64,000 nt of DNA, taken from positions 111,554 to 175,553 of the forward strand of contig JAVRFU010000174.1 in assembly GCA_032717465.1 (NCBI GenBank), written 5' to 3'. The stretch is from Coenobita brevimanus (taxonomy: Eukaryota > Arthropoda > Malacostraca > Decapoda > Coenobitidae). The translations under genes and the position numbers were made by a program. The notes under the pieces were generated by a model. It made no database searches. It saw only the letters and a list, made by a program, of their open reading frames with translations, and had not been told where the DNA came from. Positions 52,721-63,180 of the stretch are shown here, in pieces (position 1 is the stretch's first letter; each line of letters opens with the position of its first letter).

Positions 52721-52784
52721 TGCGTAGCAGGCTTTCCTTAAAACCACAAGGCCCCAATACTTGCACTTCAGCTCACATACACCA

Positions 52785-52985
52785 AGACACTTACACACAC
52801 TACTACATACATACACACATCAAGACACACACACACTACTACGTACATACACGCATCAAGACGCACACAATACTACATACATACACACATCAAGACGCAC
52901 ACAAGACACGTACACAGCCACCTTCACACAGTAGACACACACACAAGACACGTACACAGCCACCTTCACACCACACACACACACA
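52785..52985 (+). repeat. CA-rich minisatellite
   Basis: Irregular ~35-40-nt units built of CACTACTACATACATACACA and CACATCAAGACACACACA, then two ACACAAGACACGTACACAGC units with CCACCTTCACAC. Confidence 0.85.
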
Positions 52986-53170
52986 GAGGGTGGGACAGAC
53001 ACACCACAGGCAGACAGAGAGGGATATATACAAAACACAGGGAGTGAGAGAGGAGGGGGTTTTATTAAAAAGTCCAATTTTGGTATACCTCCTTTGGCAA
53101 AAATTGATATAGCCCCCCCTTTAATATTTTTTCGATATTTTCATTTAGTGCCCCCCAGGCCCCAAACCCA

Positions 53171-53901
53171 CTCGGCTGAACCAATTGTCTGGCGTCAGCT
53201 GGAACATGATGCTAGAGTTATGTCGGTCGTGAGGGGGTTAATGGTGACAGTATTGACACTGTCAGGCTCCTATGACTCACTCAGTCGAATAAAATCGTCT
53301 AAGTCAGCTGAAATGGGGTACTAGAGTTGTCCCAAGCACCAGAGGGGGGTTCTTAACCCCCCTCTGGTGCTTCCTCTGGTGCTTGGGACAACTCTAGTAC
53401 CCCATTTCAGCTGACTCAGACGATTTTATTCGACTGAGTGAGTCATAGGAGCCTGACAGTGTCAATACTGTCACCATTAACCCCCTCACGACCGACATAA
53501 CTCTAGCATCATGTTCCAGCTGACGCCCGAAAATTTTGTTGAACCAAAATGTCTGGCGTCAGCTGGAACATGATATGCCAGAGTTATGCCGGTCATGCGG
53601 TGGGGATTGGTGAGTGTAGTAACTGTCAGGCTCCTATGACTCACTCAGCCGAAAAAAAACGTCTGTCAGCTGGAATGGAATACTAGAGTTGTCCCAAGCA
53701 CTAGAGGGTTAGGATTTTAACCCCCTGAGTGATGCTCGGGACAACTCTAGTACCTCATTTCAGCTGACTCAGACGATTTTATTCGACTGAGTGAGTCATA
53801 GGAGCCTGACAGTGTCAATACCGTCACCATTAACCCCCTCACGACCGACATAACTCTAGCATCATGTTCCAGCTGACGCCAGACAATTTGGTTCAGCCGA
53901 G
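53171..53901. repeat. 731-bp palindrome of four alternating modules
   Basis: The outer ends CTCGGCTGAACCAA and TTGGTTCAGCCGAG are exact complements. Between them a ~165-nt module occurs four times in alternating orientation: about 53171-53350, 53361-53527 (reversed), 53540-53716 and 53730-53901 (reversed). Module landmarks are GTCTGGCGTCAGCTGGAACA, GTCAGGCTCCTATGACTCAC and ACTAGAGTTGTCCCAAGCAC. Hairpin centres lie near 53345-53360 and 53717-53729. No frame makes sense. It may be a foldback or MITE-type element that duplicated. Confidence 0.85.
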
Positions 53902-53933
53902 ACAGGATCCTAGGATCCTGAGAGACACTATAA

Positions 53934-54104
53934 CAGCGGTTCCCAACCTGGGAGCCATGGGCCTTATTGGTAATATAAGATATTATAAGTTATTTGGTCT
54001 GGGTAAAACCTGACAAATCAAGTATGAAATATACCTTACTGTGCTAGTTTGCTTCTCATAAGTTTCTCGGGGGGCCACAGGACCAAAAAGGTTGGGAACC
54101 ACTG
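53934..54104. mobile_element. 171-bp hAT MITE with 8-bp TSD
   Basis: Ends CAGCGGTTCCCAACCTGGG and the complement of CAGTGGTTCCCAACCTTTTT, with CACTATAA before and TACTATAA after (7 of 8 match). This is the classical layout of a short non-autonomous hAT element, of a different family from 29944-31312. Confidence 0.85.
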
Positions 54105-54296
54105 TACTATAACATCACAAACAAAATACAAAATGCCTTCCCTCCATCCTGAACGTACTATAATTCATTTACATTAAGTAAGCTCGTATTTTCGTATTTT
54201 TGCAGCTTATTTCATGTATCTTAGTTAAAAGAAAAAAATACTACGAGCCGGTGAATAAAACCAACACTTGTAGACGAAGAATATAATTACCAAACA

Positions 54297-54325
54297 GTTT
54301 CGGTGGACACTGCCACCATCTTCAG
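54297..54325 (-). ncRNA. Hammerhead-like core, left arm
   Basis: On the minus strand: CTGAAGA, one base, GGTGG paired with CCACC, then GAAAC. Mirror copy of 54746-54774. Confidence 0.55.
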
Positions 54326-54745
54326 TGGTCAAGATAGTGAGAGGGAGTGACATACTGTCTATACAAGGGTTCCTTTTTATGCCTGTGGGTGTGTGGATGG
54401 GGGGGGTAATGGTGAGGTGGGGTGGGGTAGATTGTAACCGGGGATTAACCCAAAGGGGATTTTGGGGGGGACATTACCGGACAGGTCAGGTGTAATTCCT
54501 ATCTGACCTTATCTGTGTCGTAGCAGGAAGGGACATGTCTCTTCCTGCTACGACACAGGTAAGGTCAGATAGGAATTACACCTGACCTGTCCGGTAATGT
54601 TCCCCCCCAAAATCCCCCTTTGCCAATCCCCGCTTACAATCTACCCCACCCCACCTCACCTTTACCCCACCCTTTCACACACACACAGGCATAAAAAGGA
54701 ACCCTTGTATAATCAGTACGTCACTCCCTCTCACTATCTTGACCA

Positions 54746-54774
54746 CTGAAGATGGTGGCAGTGTCCACCGAAAC
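54746..54774 (+). ncRNA. Hammerhead-like core, right arm
   Basis: CTGAAGA (54746-54752), one base, a GGTGG/CCACC stem and GAAAC (54770-54774). Compared with 33533-33561, the stem bases differ but pairing is kept, so the structure is supported by covariation. Confidence 0.6.
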
Positions 54775-54822
54775 TGTTTGGTAATTATATTCTTCGTCTA
54801 CAAGTGTGGGTTTTATTCACCG

Positions 54823-55163
54823 TCTTTGATTATCACGCAAGAGTGATTCATCCAGCCAATACTACGAGCTCTGTATCTTTTCATAGCCCTTCTTCGTGAC
54901 TAGCATCGTATTCTAGTTATCTATAGTTACAACTGAGCATTCAAGTTGGAGGGATCACAACTTTAAGCAATTACAGTAAACAAACAAACAAAAAGCAAGT
55001 GTCGTCCTCTTGACCTCTCGTCTTCGCAGGAATGCAGCGGTGGCGCCATCTTGTGCGTGGAATGCGTGAAGTGCAGGCTCTTGAGTGGAAGGAGCACGGA
55101 GCCACGGGAGACTTAATAATATTCGCTAGTCAGCCGGTCTAGAAGCCTGGGACATTTGCCTGA

Positions 55164-55197
<34 letters not shown>

Positions 55198-55660
55198 GTA
55201 ATAACAACAAAACCACTCATATACATAATTCAGTATCTTAGTCACTCGATCTGTCCATTCCGCCTCTTCTGTACGAGACGCATTTCTGTAAGCTATTTTT
55301 TCTAACATGGGAGGTTCGATACGTTTGATTAAGCCTATCCATAAGACTCCTAAAGCTGAGTAAATGCCTCTGAAAGTTACAAAATATAAAATATAAAACG
55401 TCTATATGATATAAAAACCTTTGTTCACCTCCGGGATTCGATCTGTGGCGCCTAGACCAAGTACTAACGTCATGTTTAGGCTACACTTTGCTACCTTTAG
55501 ACGATTTCCTGGAGCTTAAAGAAACCCTCTCGGGATGATGGGACAGACACAATAACCCCTTCAGACAGAGAATGACTTAGTTACTTTGTTCTAGGTAACC
55601 GGACGATTTTATTCAGCTTAGGAGATCCCCTCGTAGTGAAGGGGTTGATGGTGACACTAT
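54823..55660. other. Unassigned stretch with (AAT)n
   Basis: An (AAT)n run at 55161-55199. A box-B-like word on the minus strand near 55440 lacks a convincing A box. A GAAGGGGTTGATGGTGAC phrase at 55637-55654 recalls the modules of the 53171-53901 palindrome. No gene seen. Confidence 0.4.
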
Positions 55661-56155
55661 CTAACCCCTCCAGTACGAAATTTCTCTCCAGAGTTGAAGA
55701 AAATCGTCTGGAGGAAGAAAGATGAAAATCGAAAAAAGTGTTAATGTGGCGCGGTGTTGCTCCCGTAGTAGGGAAAAGCTACACGTACGATAGCAGGGGC
55801 TCTTTTCCCTGGTACGTACTCTGGCCGTAGCCGGGAGCTGATCTTTCCGACCAGAAGCAACTGAAGGGCGTACAAGGCCGCTCCTTCCCCGCCACGTATA
55901 GAGACTGTCGGCGCGGTGTTGCTCCTGTAGGGGAGAACAGCAGGAGAGGGATGCACTGGGGCAACTCTCTCTCTGGGGTGTACTAAGGCCGGAGCCTTGG
56001 GTCGCCTTACCCTCGTACACTTTATTAGGCCGTAGTCTTGGGCCTCCTGCCCTTGGGCCTCCTACGGTGTTACCTGGGACTGAAGCTAGTTCAGTCCCAC
56101 CCCTTTTCTGACGATGGTTGTCCCGCCTGCAAGGTAGTTGCCTTTCCCTGGTCAC
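55661..56155 (-). other. GC-rich ORF downstream of Gag, function unknown
   Basis: A 164-codon minus-strand frame (MTRERQLPCRRDNHRQKRGG, then GGPRAGGPRLRPNKVYEGK) with no recognised domain. The DNA holds two copies of GGCGCGGTGTTGCTCC (about 55749 and 55911). Position and composition suggest the region is part of the same LTR-type element as the Gag at 57291-58034, perhaps its 3' non-coding part. The frame may not be translated. Confidence 0.3.
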
Positions 56156-56578
56156 CTGGTGTAGGGGCAGTTGCGGGGGTCAGGGGCTCAGGATTTTAGT
56201 GTCCTGGTGACCCTCTTGATCGGGGTCACTAACCCCAATGTTGTATCCTCCTGGGGTGGTGGTGCGTTGGCGGCCCGGTGGTGGGGTGCGGGGTGGTGAG
56301 GTGGGAGGTCCGGCGGCGGGCACGGCGGGCATTTTACCACCCTCGCTTTGTAAAAGTCACGACCCTGTGACTGGAGGTGGTAGGTGGTGGAGGTGGAGGT
56401 CTGGTGGGCCGGGGTGAGGTGTTGGAGGAGGCTGACCCAGTGGGTGGTGAAGGTGTTGGGCTCCTGATGGGGGTTGAGAGTGAGCCGGAGGGAGGATGGG
56501 TGGTCAGTCCGGCGTAGGAGGCGGAGAAGGTGGGGGGTCCCTCGGATTCTGACAGGTACGTGGGCGGTCGTGGTGGCG

Positions 56579-57337
56579 CTATAGCACCCTCTCAATTTTC
56601 GTCTCTGGTTGTGGTGGTACGGTTGTGGTGGTTGTTTCCGCGGCGGTGAAGGTGGGAGTTGGTGATGGGTGGTGTGGTGCAGCGTTGGTGATGGGCGTAG
56701 TGGGCGGTGATTGAGAGTGGTGGGTTGGAGGAGGTGGGGTAGCCGGAGGAGATGCAGGCGGAGGTGAGGTTGGTGAAGGATCAGAATCGGAGGAAGGTGG
56801 TGGTGGGTCAGGTAAGGGTGAAGTGGGGGAAGGGGTTTGTGGGTATGGTGAGGTTGAGGGTGGGGTGGGGGAGGTGAGCGAGGAAAGCGAGGCAGGTGAG
56901 AGTGAGGAGGAGGATGGTGTGATAGGGAAGGCGAATGAGTTGGCTGTGTTGGCGGGAAAAATGAGTGGCGGGGAAGTGATGGTGGCGGGTGGTGTGAGGT
57001 GGTAGGTGGGAGGGAGTAGGCAGGAGGCGGCGGTTTTGGGAAGTAGGTTAGGGGAAGATGAGGTAAGGGTTCTAGAAGGTCTGTGAAGGGGGAGGCAGGC
57101 TTTGTGTTGGGGAGGAATAGGAAGGGGGGAGGCGGTAGTAGTGGAGAAAGTGGTGTGTGAGGTGGGAAGGTTAGGAATAGGGGTAGGAATAGGAGAGGGC
57201 AAAATAGAAGAGATAGTGAGAGGAAAGGAAAAGGAAAGATGACGTTTCCCCCTGTCGTGGACTGGGGGAGATGTGAGGTGGCCCTCGTCATTACGGTGGG
57301 ATGCGGGGGCGCCTTCTGTGCCTTCCTCGTCTTGCAT
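56579..57337 (-). CDS. Proline-rich ORF after Gag
   Basis: Minus strand, 252 codons: MQDEEGTEGAPASHRNDEGH, then long Pro/Ser/Thr-rich stretches (PSPTSPLPDPPPPSSDSDPS, SPPPASPPATPPPPTHHSQS) and an end QPETKIERVL. A longer frame (56188-57360) overlaps it in another phase, because C/T-rich DNA gives few stops. A proline-rich Gag tail is plausible, but nothing proves which frame is used. It begins inside the end of the Gag frame, a layout that would require frameshifting or is the result of an indel. Confidence 0.35.
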   Translation of the reverse strand: MQDEEGTEGAPASHRNDEGHLTSPPVHDRGKRHLSFSFPLTISSILPSPIPTPIPNLPTSHTTFSTTTASPLPIPPQHKACLPLHRPSRTLTSSSPNLLPKTAASCLLPPTYHLTPPATITSPPLIFPANTANSFAFPITPSSSSLSPASLSSLTSPTPPSTSPYPQTPSPTSPLPDPPPPSSDSDPSPTSPPPASPPATPPPPTHHSQSPPTTPITNAAPHHPSPTPTFTAAETTTTTVPPQPETKIERVL

Positions 57338-58034
57338 TCCTGCTTTGAGGCTTGCGGCAATCCGTGTATGGTGGGGAGGCTTGTAAGCGCTCTTGTGTTG
57401 TTTTGCTGCGCCGGGCTACTTTTAGCTGTTCACGAATGTCGTGGATTGGGCACTCAGGGCAGCAAGGAGAAAATTCCCACGGATTTACAGGGATGAGATC
57501 CGTGGGGAATTGCTTGATGTTCCCGATGCGTTTGGGGGAGGGGTGGACGGCTAGAAGGCGCCTTATTAGGTTGATTTCTTTATCCAGGTCTCCCGTCGGT
57601 TCATGTATTATGAAGTGGTTTTTAATGAAACCGGGGAGGGTCCTGAGGAGTTTGTGGAATATGAGTTGTTCCCGGGTTTTTGCGTCTGTGCCCGGGTACG
57701 CAGCGGTGACGAGCCACCTAGCCTGGATGAAGGTGTCATCGAGGCTTCCGTCGTATGTGAGGGCGTCTAGTTGCGATAAGGCTACAACTGTGCCCAGAGA
57801 TGGCGTCGCTGCCTGTTTCACAATTTGTTTGAATTGATCCCATTATAGTCTCGGGACGATTTTCGGAGTGACAATGGCGATTATTTTACCCAGGTTAGGT
57901 AATGTGACTGCAATCTTTTCTTTGTCTGAGTCGAACCCTATGTCTAAGAGGGGTTTAACCATATCCAAGTACTCATCAATGTTACATTGGTCCGGGTTGA
58001 ATTTCGGCAATTGAATGTGATGTTTGGCTGCCAT
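57291..58034 (-). pseudogene. LTR-type Gag with one in-frame stop
   Basis: From ATG 58034 (minus): MAAKHHIQLPKFNPDQCNID, EYLDMVKPLLDIGFDSDKEK, IVTPKIVPRL, then TAA, then WDQFKQIVKQAATPSLGTVV, LSQLDALTYDGSLDDTFIQA, the CA-type block TDAKTREQLIFHKLLRTLPG, FIKNHFIIHEPTGDLDKEIN, and a Cys patch CCPECPIHD before a basic tail. Length and helical pattern match the capsid part of Gag in gypsy-like LTR retrotransposons (particle shell). Upstream lies a leader with TGGTGGCAAGCGGTGG, a possible primer-binding region. No protease, RT or integrase follows within the window. Confidence 0.6.
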
Positions 58035-59040
58035 AGTACAAGTTTCCTTTTATCGTTCCTCCGTGCATTTACTCGGATCCAGAACCACCGCTTGCCACCA
58101 GTGTTATGCTGGTGTTTTTAAGGCGACTTCTCGTCCTAAAAACACTAGCGACTGAAGCGGGGTCCTCTTTCTAGACCGGAAGTAAAGCACCAACAAAGGA
58201 ACAGGACATAAAAACCAGGCAGTACACCTTAACACATCTATAACCTTAATTCTAACCGTTACAATACAACACAGAGTGATATTTGAGATACAGGGGAACA
58301 GAGACACAGAGTTAACATTCAGCACCACAAAATATAGTTACACTCAGTGCACACTACAATGCTCATACAGGGATATCTTGAATTATATATGGTATTGTCT
58401 ATGTGTCACTTTTAGGTAGGATATACACTGAACTGATCACAAAGGGGATAAACAAGATTGGGAGTTTGTAGGGGAAATATAACTATAAATAAGACAGGGA
58501 GAGGATAGCGACACTTGACACAGTCACCTGGTCACGGCGACACTCACACTCAGGCGACTTTGATGAATGGTCGTGGAGAAGGAAGACGTGTTTCTGAGCT
58601 CTCCTCTGGCTGCAGGGTTGCCTCACCGGCGTTAGCTTTTTCCTTTTACTCGCCACTAGGGCGTTTTTCAATAAAGTTAGGTTAGCTAGACCTCATTTTC
58701 CTCCCTGGCCTTAGTAGATATAGTAGGTGTCTATATCTAATTACTGAGATTGCCTTTGCTTACTCACCTCTGGAGTGTACCCCCCACTGATCGCTCTGGG
58801 GTGAGTGACACACAGGCGCGTCCTCCCGAGAGTGGTTTGAGAGGGTAATCTCAGACTAGGTGTGTTTCCCCGGGCAATTTCTCCCTTGGTTGTTTTTCTC
58901 TTTCTTCCCACTTCCCCCGTGAGGGGGAAGTGGTAACTATGGCGGACGCCACTACTGCCTCCCCCCCCCTTCAGGGGGGGAGGTAGTCCTGACCGACCCC
59001 CGACTGCTGCACGGACGGACTGCCCCCAGACTGAACGGCC
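58035..59040 (-). other. Leader and probable LTR of the Gag element
   Basis: The minus strand upstream of Gag has a possible primer-binding region (58085-58100) preceded by ACACCAGCATAACA, which could be the end of an LTR. The distal part is GC-rich with a C8/G7 hairpin near 58960-58980. No second LTR copy was identified, so the boundaries are guesses. Confidence 0.35.
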
Positions 59041-59098
59041 CCAGACACGTACCCGTCTTGACATTAACATACACAACGCCGAGTTTTTCATGATTCAG

Positions 59099-60275
59099 GC
59101 GGTTAGTTCCACTCCCCTGTCCAGCCTCAATCCCTTCATCATCAAGAAGGTGATTGATGGGTGTGCAGGAGAGGTGGAACAAGTGAAAACTTGCGAGTGG
59201 AGACCTTCTCGTAAAGACCAAGAATTCAGCTCAGGTCAAGGATTTGCTTAAACTGAGGAAGTTCCACTGTCACGATGTCCAAAAAACGATCCCGCACGCC
59301 ATGAATTCCTGCAAGGGTGTTATCACCTGCAAGGATCTTGTGCTTATGGAGGAGGAAGAAATCGTACAGGAACTTGCTTAGCAAGATGTAATAGAGGCCA
59401 GATTCATCACAAGATTTTCGGAAGGCATAAGGACGAAGACCGCAACAGTTGTTTTGACTTTTGGAAAGGTATCTCTCCCAACCAATGTGAAAGTTGGATA
59501 TGAAATAGTAAATGTCAGACCATACATCCCGAACTCCCTTCGTTGTGCAAAGTGTCAACTCTATGGACACCACGAAAAGGCTTGTCGGGCTTCCAACATC
59601 GTGTGTGGCAAGTGTGCGGCTGTAGGTCACTCTGCTGACAACTGTACATCCGAGACTGAGTGCTCCTTTCACTGCAAGGATGCTCACTCCACTTCCTCAA
59701 GGGCTTGTCCCAAGTGGAAGGAGGAGAAAGAGGTCTGCACAGTGAAGGCAACTGAGGGCATTTCCTTTTACGATGTAAGGAAGAAGGTGAAGGAGTTGCA
59801 TGCAACTCCCAAGCCTAATATCTCCTATGCATCGGCGGTTGTGTCCCGTCCCGTGATGTGCACCGTTGAGACACAGACTGACCTAACATTCGCCCCTCAT
59901 GCCCTACGCCCTACCTCTCGGTCTAAGCCTCCTGTACGTTCCAACTCTCTGACAGACATCCCTGTTGCCACTTCATACTCTGAGGCTGACGCTGCTCCTT
60001 CGCAGTCATTGCGGCCAAAACAGAAGTCTGACAAGTCAGATAAAATTAACTTGACCACCCTCACCAAACAGTCACGTCCTCATGTCCTTCATGCTCCTAG
60101 TCCAGCGAGCGAGAGAAAGAATAGCTCTTCCTCAATGGATTCTGGGAGCCTTGTTATTGACGAGAATATGGAGATCTCCACGAGCAAGCACCGGGAAAGG
60201 TCCCCCGGTAGCCACTCGCCTGGTGGCGGGCGGCATAAAAAAACTAAGAGCACTGGCCACCCTCGTAAATCTTAA
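59099..60275 (+). pseudogene. I/jockey-type LINE ORF1 (nucleic-acid-binding Gag)
   Basis: Starts about 59099 or earlier (IIKKVIDGCAGEVEQVKT). After a frame change near 59190 it reads AQVKDLLKLRKFHCHDVQKT, MNSCKGVITCKDLVLMEEEE and IVQELA, a TAG, then DVIEARFITRFSEGIRTKTA and, from 59454, an open frame to 60275: VKVGYEIVNVRPYIPNSLR, zinc knuckles CAKCQLYGHHEKAC and CGKCAAVGHSADNC (CX2CX4HX4C), and CSFHCKDAHSTSSRAC. A Ser/Pro-rich tail with a basic end follows. This is the usual ORF1 of I and jockey-type LINEs, which binds the LINE RNA. ORF2 begins immediately downstream. Confidence 0.8.
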
Positions 60276-60276
60276 A

Positions 60277-62134
60277 CTGTCGCTTTCACTGTATTACAGT
60301 GGAATTGTAGAGGTGTCGGGAATAAGTTACCAAATATAGCAATCTTGCTGTCAATACACAGGCCAGACGTTATTTGCTTACAGGAGACGCGCCTGGAGGA
60401 TCACCCTGATCCTCCACAGTTCAAACACTATCAGTCGTATAGAAGATATGAAGGTCACGAAGTCGCCATATACACCCACAAATCACACCCACAAACGGAA
60501 GTGATTCTAAATTCTACTCTGGAAGCGGTCGCGTGCAGAGTCAAATTTAATAACACGTATCTGTCTATTTGCTCTCTGTACTGTACTCCACATGGCCCCA
60601 TTGATAGTGATGCTTTAAATTCACTAGTTGAACATCTACCTGAGAATAAGTTAGTGTTGGGCGACTTTAACGCCCATCACTATCAATGGGGTAGCGAGGA
60701 TTGATGGTCGTGGGGAGCAAGTAGCCGACCTAATACTAGAGTCCAACCTCTGTCTTCTGAACGATGGTAGAGCGACTCGTGTAGATGATCGTACTGGTAA
60801 CTTTTCGGCCATTGACTTATCTTTGGCCTCCCCTGGTATACATCAAGATTTCTCATGGGACCCTTACGACGACTCCTTGGGAAGTGATCATTTACCCATC
60901 TGTCTTTCTTATACACGCGACATCATTTCGGACACTCCACCTCCAAAATTTAACTATAAGAAAGCAGATTGGGAATCCTTCTCAAGGATCGCCAATTTAG
61001 ATATATCTGGGGAGACCATAGATGTTAAGGTCGAAAATATACCTACTTCCATATTACACGCAGCTGAGGCTGCTGTTCCCAAGACTTCTACAGTTCAGGC
61101 GAAGCATAGAGCACATTGGTGGACGCCGGATTGCCGACAAGCATTAAGAAAACGCAATAGGAGATACAGGATTTTTGATAGTCAGCCCACTGAGAAAAAT
61201 TTTATTGTATACAAACAGGCACGGGCTGAGGCAAGGAGAATAATAAGAAGGGCCAAACGTGACTCCTGGCGGTCCTTTGTGTCCACGGTGACTCGTACAA
61301 CACCATTACGTAAAGTCTGGTCCACTATAAGAATATTAAATAATAAAAGCCCATACATACGTATCACCACCCTGCGGGTTAATAATAACATCTATGACGA
61401 GCCCGTGGACGTCGCTAACATCCTCGCCAGGAGTTTTTCTCATGTAAGTACCTCAGCCAATTATGATCCGCGTTTTCAACATCATAAACGCACGGCTGAG
61501 CTACAGATATTAGACTTTGCCACAGAAGACGTAGGCTTCCCGTACAACCAAGAGTTTACGCTAGATGAACTGCTCCTTGCCCTAAAATCCTGTAAAGACA
61601 CCAGCCCTGAACCAGACACCATCACGTATGGTATGATCCAGCATCTTAATCAGGACAACCTGATTAAGATGTTAGCGATTGTACAATGAGATTTGGGCGT
61701 CTCGAACGTTCCCAAACTCATGGCACTTTGCGCTCGTCATACTGATACCCAAAGAGGCTGGTCGTCTTATGAATCCCACTTCATTTCGTCCTATTGTGTT
61801 GACTTCTTGTCTATGTAAGGTCATGGAAAAAATGGTAAACAATAGGCTTCGTTTTGTTTTAGAGTCGAAGAATTTGTTAAATGATCAACAATGTGGCTTC
61901 CGTAAATACAGAAGTTCACTAGACCATTTAATGAATTTGGAGCATTGTATTGCAGAGGCATTTGCCAATAAAGAATTCATGATAGGTGTGTTCTTGGACA
62001 TCCATAAAGCCTATGACATGACATGGCGACACGGTATACTAATGAAGCTCTATGCTTATGGTTTAAGAGGAAATTTGCCAATTTTTATTTCAAATTTCTT
62101 AAGGGACAGGACTTTCTGTCAAATTGCCCCGTAA
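60277..62134 (+). pseudogene. I/jockey-type LINE ORF2 (APE endonuclease, RT)
   Basis: Endonuclease: LQWNCRGVGNK, ICLQETRLEDHPDPPQF, VLGDFNAHHYQWGSE, a frameshift near 60700, then AIDLSLASPG and GSDHLPICLSYTR. The linker has AHWWTPDCRQALRKRNRRYR and RIIRRAKRDSWRSFVS. RT begins with LLLALKSCKDTSPEPDTITY, a frameshift near 61690, WHFALVILIPKEAGRLMNPT, FRPIVLTSCLCKVMEKMVNN, QQCGFRKYRSSLDHLMNLEH and VFLDIHKAYDMTWRHG. It breaks off before the catalytic YADD: after RDRTFC the frame is shifted, and it then runs into Gag sequence. The pattern is I-clade or jockey-like; tree placement is needed. Confidence 0.85.
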
Positions 62135-63028
62135 CGTAACATCGGATATATTTATCCAGCTGCAGCAGGGATCGCTACCCTGTCCAACCAACTATCGCAG
62201 GCTATTGCCGATAATGCTAAGGATGCTGTCTACCGCGTTAAAGGGTTAAAGAGCTTTGCTGCAAGTAGAACTGCCACATTACCTGAATATCCTGGTGTCA
62301 TCTTAGAAACAGACCTTAGCAAATGGCTTCAGGACATAGAGAGTAAGACTACGGGACCTAGGTGGACTATTGCCGGTCGCTTTGATGTGGTCCGGGAGTA
62401 CACTCTAGGTGGGGTACATGACAGCATTGAGGACCTCATTATCAAGGTCAGTGATGATTGGGACCGGTTTAAATCTATTCTCACAACGCTGCTGTCCCCA
62501 GAACAAACTCTCCAACCTACATTTCATGCGTTAAAACATGCGCGTCGTAATCCTGGCGAACGGTTGGTTGAATACTGGCTGCGATTGACTAGTATAGCTA
62601 AACGCATTGGAACTCTGCAGCCTCGGTACTATGACTATTCCTTGTACCATGCTTTGGACAACTTTCTCGACGTATTCCCTGCCCAGTATAGAGCAACACT
62701 TGACCAGCAAGAGTTTACAGGCCCTGTCGATGCCCTTGATAAAGTTGTGAGTAAAGCCATTGAGTGGGCACAACGAAGTCACTCGTCGTTGGCAGATGTA
62801 AATGTAGCAAAAGAAAAGAGAAGGGATGTAGTTGCACATGTAAGTGTAGAGTCAAAAGAGGCCAAGGTTCCAAAAGAAAAAACAGGCACTGGAAAATCCA
62901 CGGGGGATGCCCCAACCAACTGTAATAGGTGCGGTGAGGTGGGCCATCGAGCACGTACCTGTCGCGCGCCTAACCCACTCTCGAGAGGCCAGGTTTTTGA
63001 GACTTCTGGAGGAGGAGTAGGCCACTGA
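62135..63028 (+). CDS. Retrotransposon Gag with CCHC zinc knuckle
   Basis: An open frame of ~297 codons without its own ATG near the start, following the LINE stop in the same phase. It reads ATLSNQLSQAIADNAKDAVY, LPEYPGVILETDLSKWLQDI, DWDRFKSILTTLLSPEQTLQ, HARRNPGERLVEYWLRLTSI, RVGTLQ-like, LDNFLDVFPAQYRATLDQQE and a lysine-rich linker. It ends with CNRCGEVGHRARTC (CX2CX4HX4C, near codons 263-276) and RAPNPLSRGQVFETSGG. This is the capsid plus nucleocapsid layout of an LTR-type Gag, and differs from the minus-strand Gag at 57291-58034. No pol follows, so the element is truncated or non-autonomous. The exact junction with the LINE is between about 62110 and 62172. Confidence 0.75.
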   Translation, partial: RNIGYIYPAAAGIATLSNQLSQAIADNAKDAVYRVKGLKSFAASRTATLPEYPGVILETDLSKWLQDIESKTTGPRWTIAGRFDVVREYTLGGVHDSIEDLIIKVSDDWDRFKSILTTLLSPEQTLQPTFHALKHARRNPGERLVEYWLRLTSIAKRIGTLQPRYYDYSLYHALDNFLDVFPAQYRATLDQQEFTGPVDALDKVVSKAIEWAQRSHSSLADVNVAKEKRRDVVAHVSVESKEAKVPKEKTGTGKSTGDAPTNCNRCGEVGHRARTCRAPNPLSRGQVFETSGGGVGH

Positions 63029-63180
63029 ATGAGACCTATAGGTGCTCAAGGAAGCTTTTTGAGACTTTTGCAGGAGGGGAAAAATACTGCTGTAGGTGCT
63101 CAAGGAGGCTTTGAGACTTGTGAACGAGGGGAAGGAGGCTTCGAGGTAAGACTTCTGCAGGAGAGTAAGGAACCGAACCA
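63029..63180 (+). repeat. Direct repeats after Gag
   Basis: GGTGCTCAAGGAAGCTTTTT and GGTGCTCAAGGAGGCTTTGA, with GAGACTT and GCAGGAG words repeated three times in ~150 nt. Possibly spread from the GAGACTTCTGGAGGAG end of Gag. Confidence 0.6.

Larger units (their letters stand above)
54249..54822. repeat. 574-bp palindrome of two opposed PLE termini
   Basis: Arms of about 280 nt meet at 54531-54540 with a 10-nt spacer. Each arm, read outward from the centre, has GCTACGACACAGGTAAGGTC, ACACCTGACCTGTCCGGTAA, a C-rich block, AAAAAGGAACCCTTGTAT, a hammerhead-like core and GTGTGGGTTTTATTCACCG. The outer half matches the layout after the intact Penelope ORF at 33480-33610. Confidence 0.85.

Noticed and set aside
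55410..55500. Minus-strand tRNA-derived SINE
   Set aside because: Only a B-box-like word (GATCGAATCCC) was found; the A box and tail are not convincing.
57352..57837. Plus-strand 161-codon ORF
   Set aside because: Antisense shadow of the minus-strand Gag.
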